Source: an uncultured Ruminococcus sp. (lineage in GTDB: Bacteria > Bacillota > Clostridia > Oscillospirales > Ruminococcaceae). Taken from it: 6,465 nucleotides of DNA. Of this stretch, positions 5,705 through 6,465 are shown in pieces. The stretch lies in the NCBI GenBank assembly GCA_946531975.1, contig CAMNAY010000097.1, positions 1-6,465 of the forward strand, read 5' to 3'. A program made the translations under genes and the position numbers. Positions within the stretch are counted from its first letter, which is position 1. Each line of letters starts with the position of its first letter. The notes below the pieces were generated by a model. The model did not search any database and was not told the DNA's origin. It worked only from the letters and a program-made list of their open reading frames with translations.

Positions 5705-5711
5705 AACCACC

Positions 5712-6465
5712 ATGAAACCCGAAACACAATGCCTGCACGCTGGATATACGCCCGAAAACGGCGGTCCGCGTGTCGTTCCGATCATTCAGAGCACAACCTA
5801 TGCTTTTGACTCCACCGCAAAAATCGCTTCCCTGTTTGATATGCCGACAGAGCCGATCTACTCCCGCTTTGCAAACCCGACCGTAGACGCTGTCGAGAAG
5901 AAGATCGCTGCGCTGGAAGGCGGCGTGGCAGCAATGTGTACGACCAGCGGTCAGGCTGCAAGCCTGCTCTCGATCCTCAATGTTTGCAGCGCAGGTGACA
6001 GCTTCATCTCGACCGGCACCATCTACGGCGGAACGGTCAACCTCTTTGCCGTAACCCTCAAGCGCTTCGGCATTGAGTGCATCTTCGTCGATCAGGAGGC
6101 TTCCCGCGAGGAGCTTCAGAAGGCAATCAAGCCCAACACCCGCTGCGTTTTCGGTGAGACGCTCGCAAATCCGGCGCTGGCTGTGCTCGATATTAAGAAG
6201 TTCGCTGATTTCGCACACGAGAACGGTCTGCCGCTCATCGTTGACAATACCTTCCCGACCCCGATCCTCTGCCGTCCCAAGGAGTTCGGCGCAGACGTCG
6301 TGATTCACTCCACCACCAAGTACATGGACGGTCATGCAGTGCAGGGCGGCGGCGTCATCGTGGACTGCGGCACCTTCCCGTGGGACAACGGCAAATTCCC
6401 GGAATTCACTGAGCCGGATGAGAGCTATCACGGCGTCTGCTATGTCCGTGAGTTCGGCAATATGG
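5712..6465 (+). CDS. metY: O-acetylhomoserine sulfhydrylase (aminocarboxypropyltransferase), N-terminal 251 residues
   Basis: This is a PLP-dependent Cys/Met-metabolism enzyme of the cytoplasm. Its expected reaction is O-acetyl-L-homoserine plus sulfide giving homocysteine and acetate, the direct sulfhydrylation route to methionine. The translation shows the family blocks in order: ETQCLHAGYTPENGGPRVVP near the N-terminus, YSRFANPT (50-57), EKKIAALEGG (62-71), TTSGQAA (77-83; the usual phosphate-binding SGMAA-type loop), YGGT (105-108), ETLANPAL (149-156), VDNTFPTP (177-184) and HSTTKYMDGHAVQGGG (199-214) with the Schiff-base lysine K203. The FPEFTEPDESYHGVCY stretch (229-244) is more typical of O-acetylhomoserine sulfhydrylases than of cystathionine synthases or lyases. 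Family members are about 425 residues, so about 40% lies beyond the right edge. A strong ribosome binding site supports the start. Substrate choice between O-acetyl- and O-succinylhomoserine is inferred from resemblance. Confidence 0.9.
   Translation, partial: MKPETQCLHAGYTPENGGPRVVPIIQSTTYAFDSTAKIASLFDMPTEPIYSRFANPTVDAVEKKIAALEGGVAAMCTTSGQAASLLSILNVCSAGDSFISTGTIYGGTVNLFAVTLKRFGIECIFVDQEASREELQKAIKPNTRCVFGETLANPALAVLDIKKFADFAHENGLPLIVDNTFPTPILCRPKEFGADVVIHSTTKYMDGHAVQGGGVIVDCGTFPWDNGKFPEFTEPDESYHGVCYVREFGNM

Noticed and set aside
5614..5711. SAM riboswitch or methionine T-box ahead of the metY-like gene
   Set aside because: The intergenic space is only 98 bp. It has two simple hairpins and neither the conserved SAM-riboswitch core nor a T-box sequence.
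1..6465. Insertion sequence, prophage, defence system or tRNA/rRNA gene
   Set aside because: No transposase, integrase, phage or defence-protein motif was found, and no cloverleaf tRNA or rRNA segment. The tRNA-related sequence is the T-box leader.

Overview
The window looks like chromosomal DNA from a Gram-positive anaerobe of the Bacillota (Firmicutes), most plausibly a Ruminococcus or Oscillospiraceae-type clostridium. This is inferred from a T-box riboswitch ahead of a tRNA synthetase gene, strong SigA-type promoters, AGGAGG-like ribosome binding sites, a moderately high GC content, and the mix of gene families. No sequence search was possible.

Layout. (1) Positions 1-1630, minus strand: the N-terminal ~543 codons of valyl-tRNA synthetase (valS), cut off by the left window edge just after the KMSKS motif. 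(2) Positions ~1631-2027, minus strand: the complete valS control region. It has a consensus promoter, then a T-box leader with a readable GUC (valine) specifier, a T-box antiterminator with UGGU for the tRNA acceptor end, and a mutually exclusive intrinsic terminator. (3) Positions 2028-2140: a divergent intergenic region holding a ~20-bp direct repeat (17/20 identical) and an inverted repeat. (4) Positions 2141-5613, plus strand: a near-consensus promoter followed by three closely spaced genes. These are a 63-aa single-pass membrane protein with a poly-lysine tail, a 214-aa NodB-type polysaccharide deacetylase without a signal peptide, and an 827-aa single-pass membrane protein. The last has a disordered, repeat-containing, highly charged N-terminal half, then a membrane segment, TPR-like helices and a C-terminal beta domain resembling an NPCBM carbohydrate-binding module. 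(5) Positions 5614-5711: two hairpins. (6) Positions 5712-6465, plus strand: the N-terminal 251 residues of an O-acetylhomoserine sulfhydrylase-type PLP enzyme (metY-like), cut by the right edge.

How the parts relate. valS is controlled by uncharged tRNA-Val through transcription antitermination. The three plus-strand genes are spaced like an operon and share an envelope theme: a small membrane protein, a putative glycan deacetylase, and a large membrane protein with a putative carbohydrate-binding extracellular domain. The metY-like gene has its own strong ribosome binding site and is separated by hairpins, so it is probably a separate unit for homocysteine/methionine synthesis. The most unusual item is the 827-aa protein. 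It belongs to no named family that I recognise.
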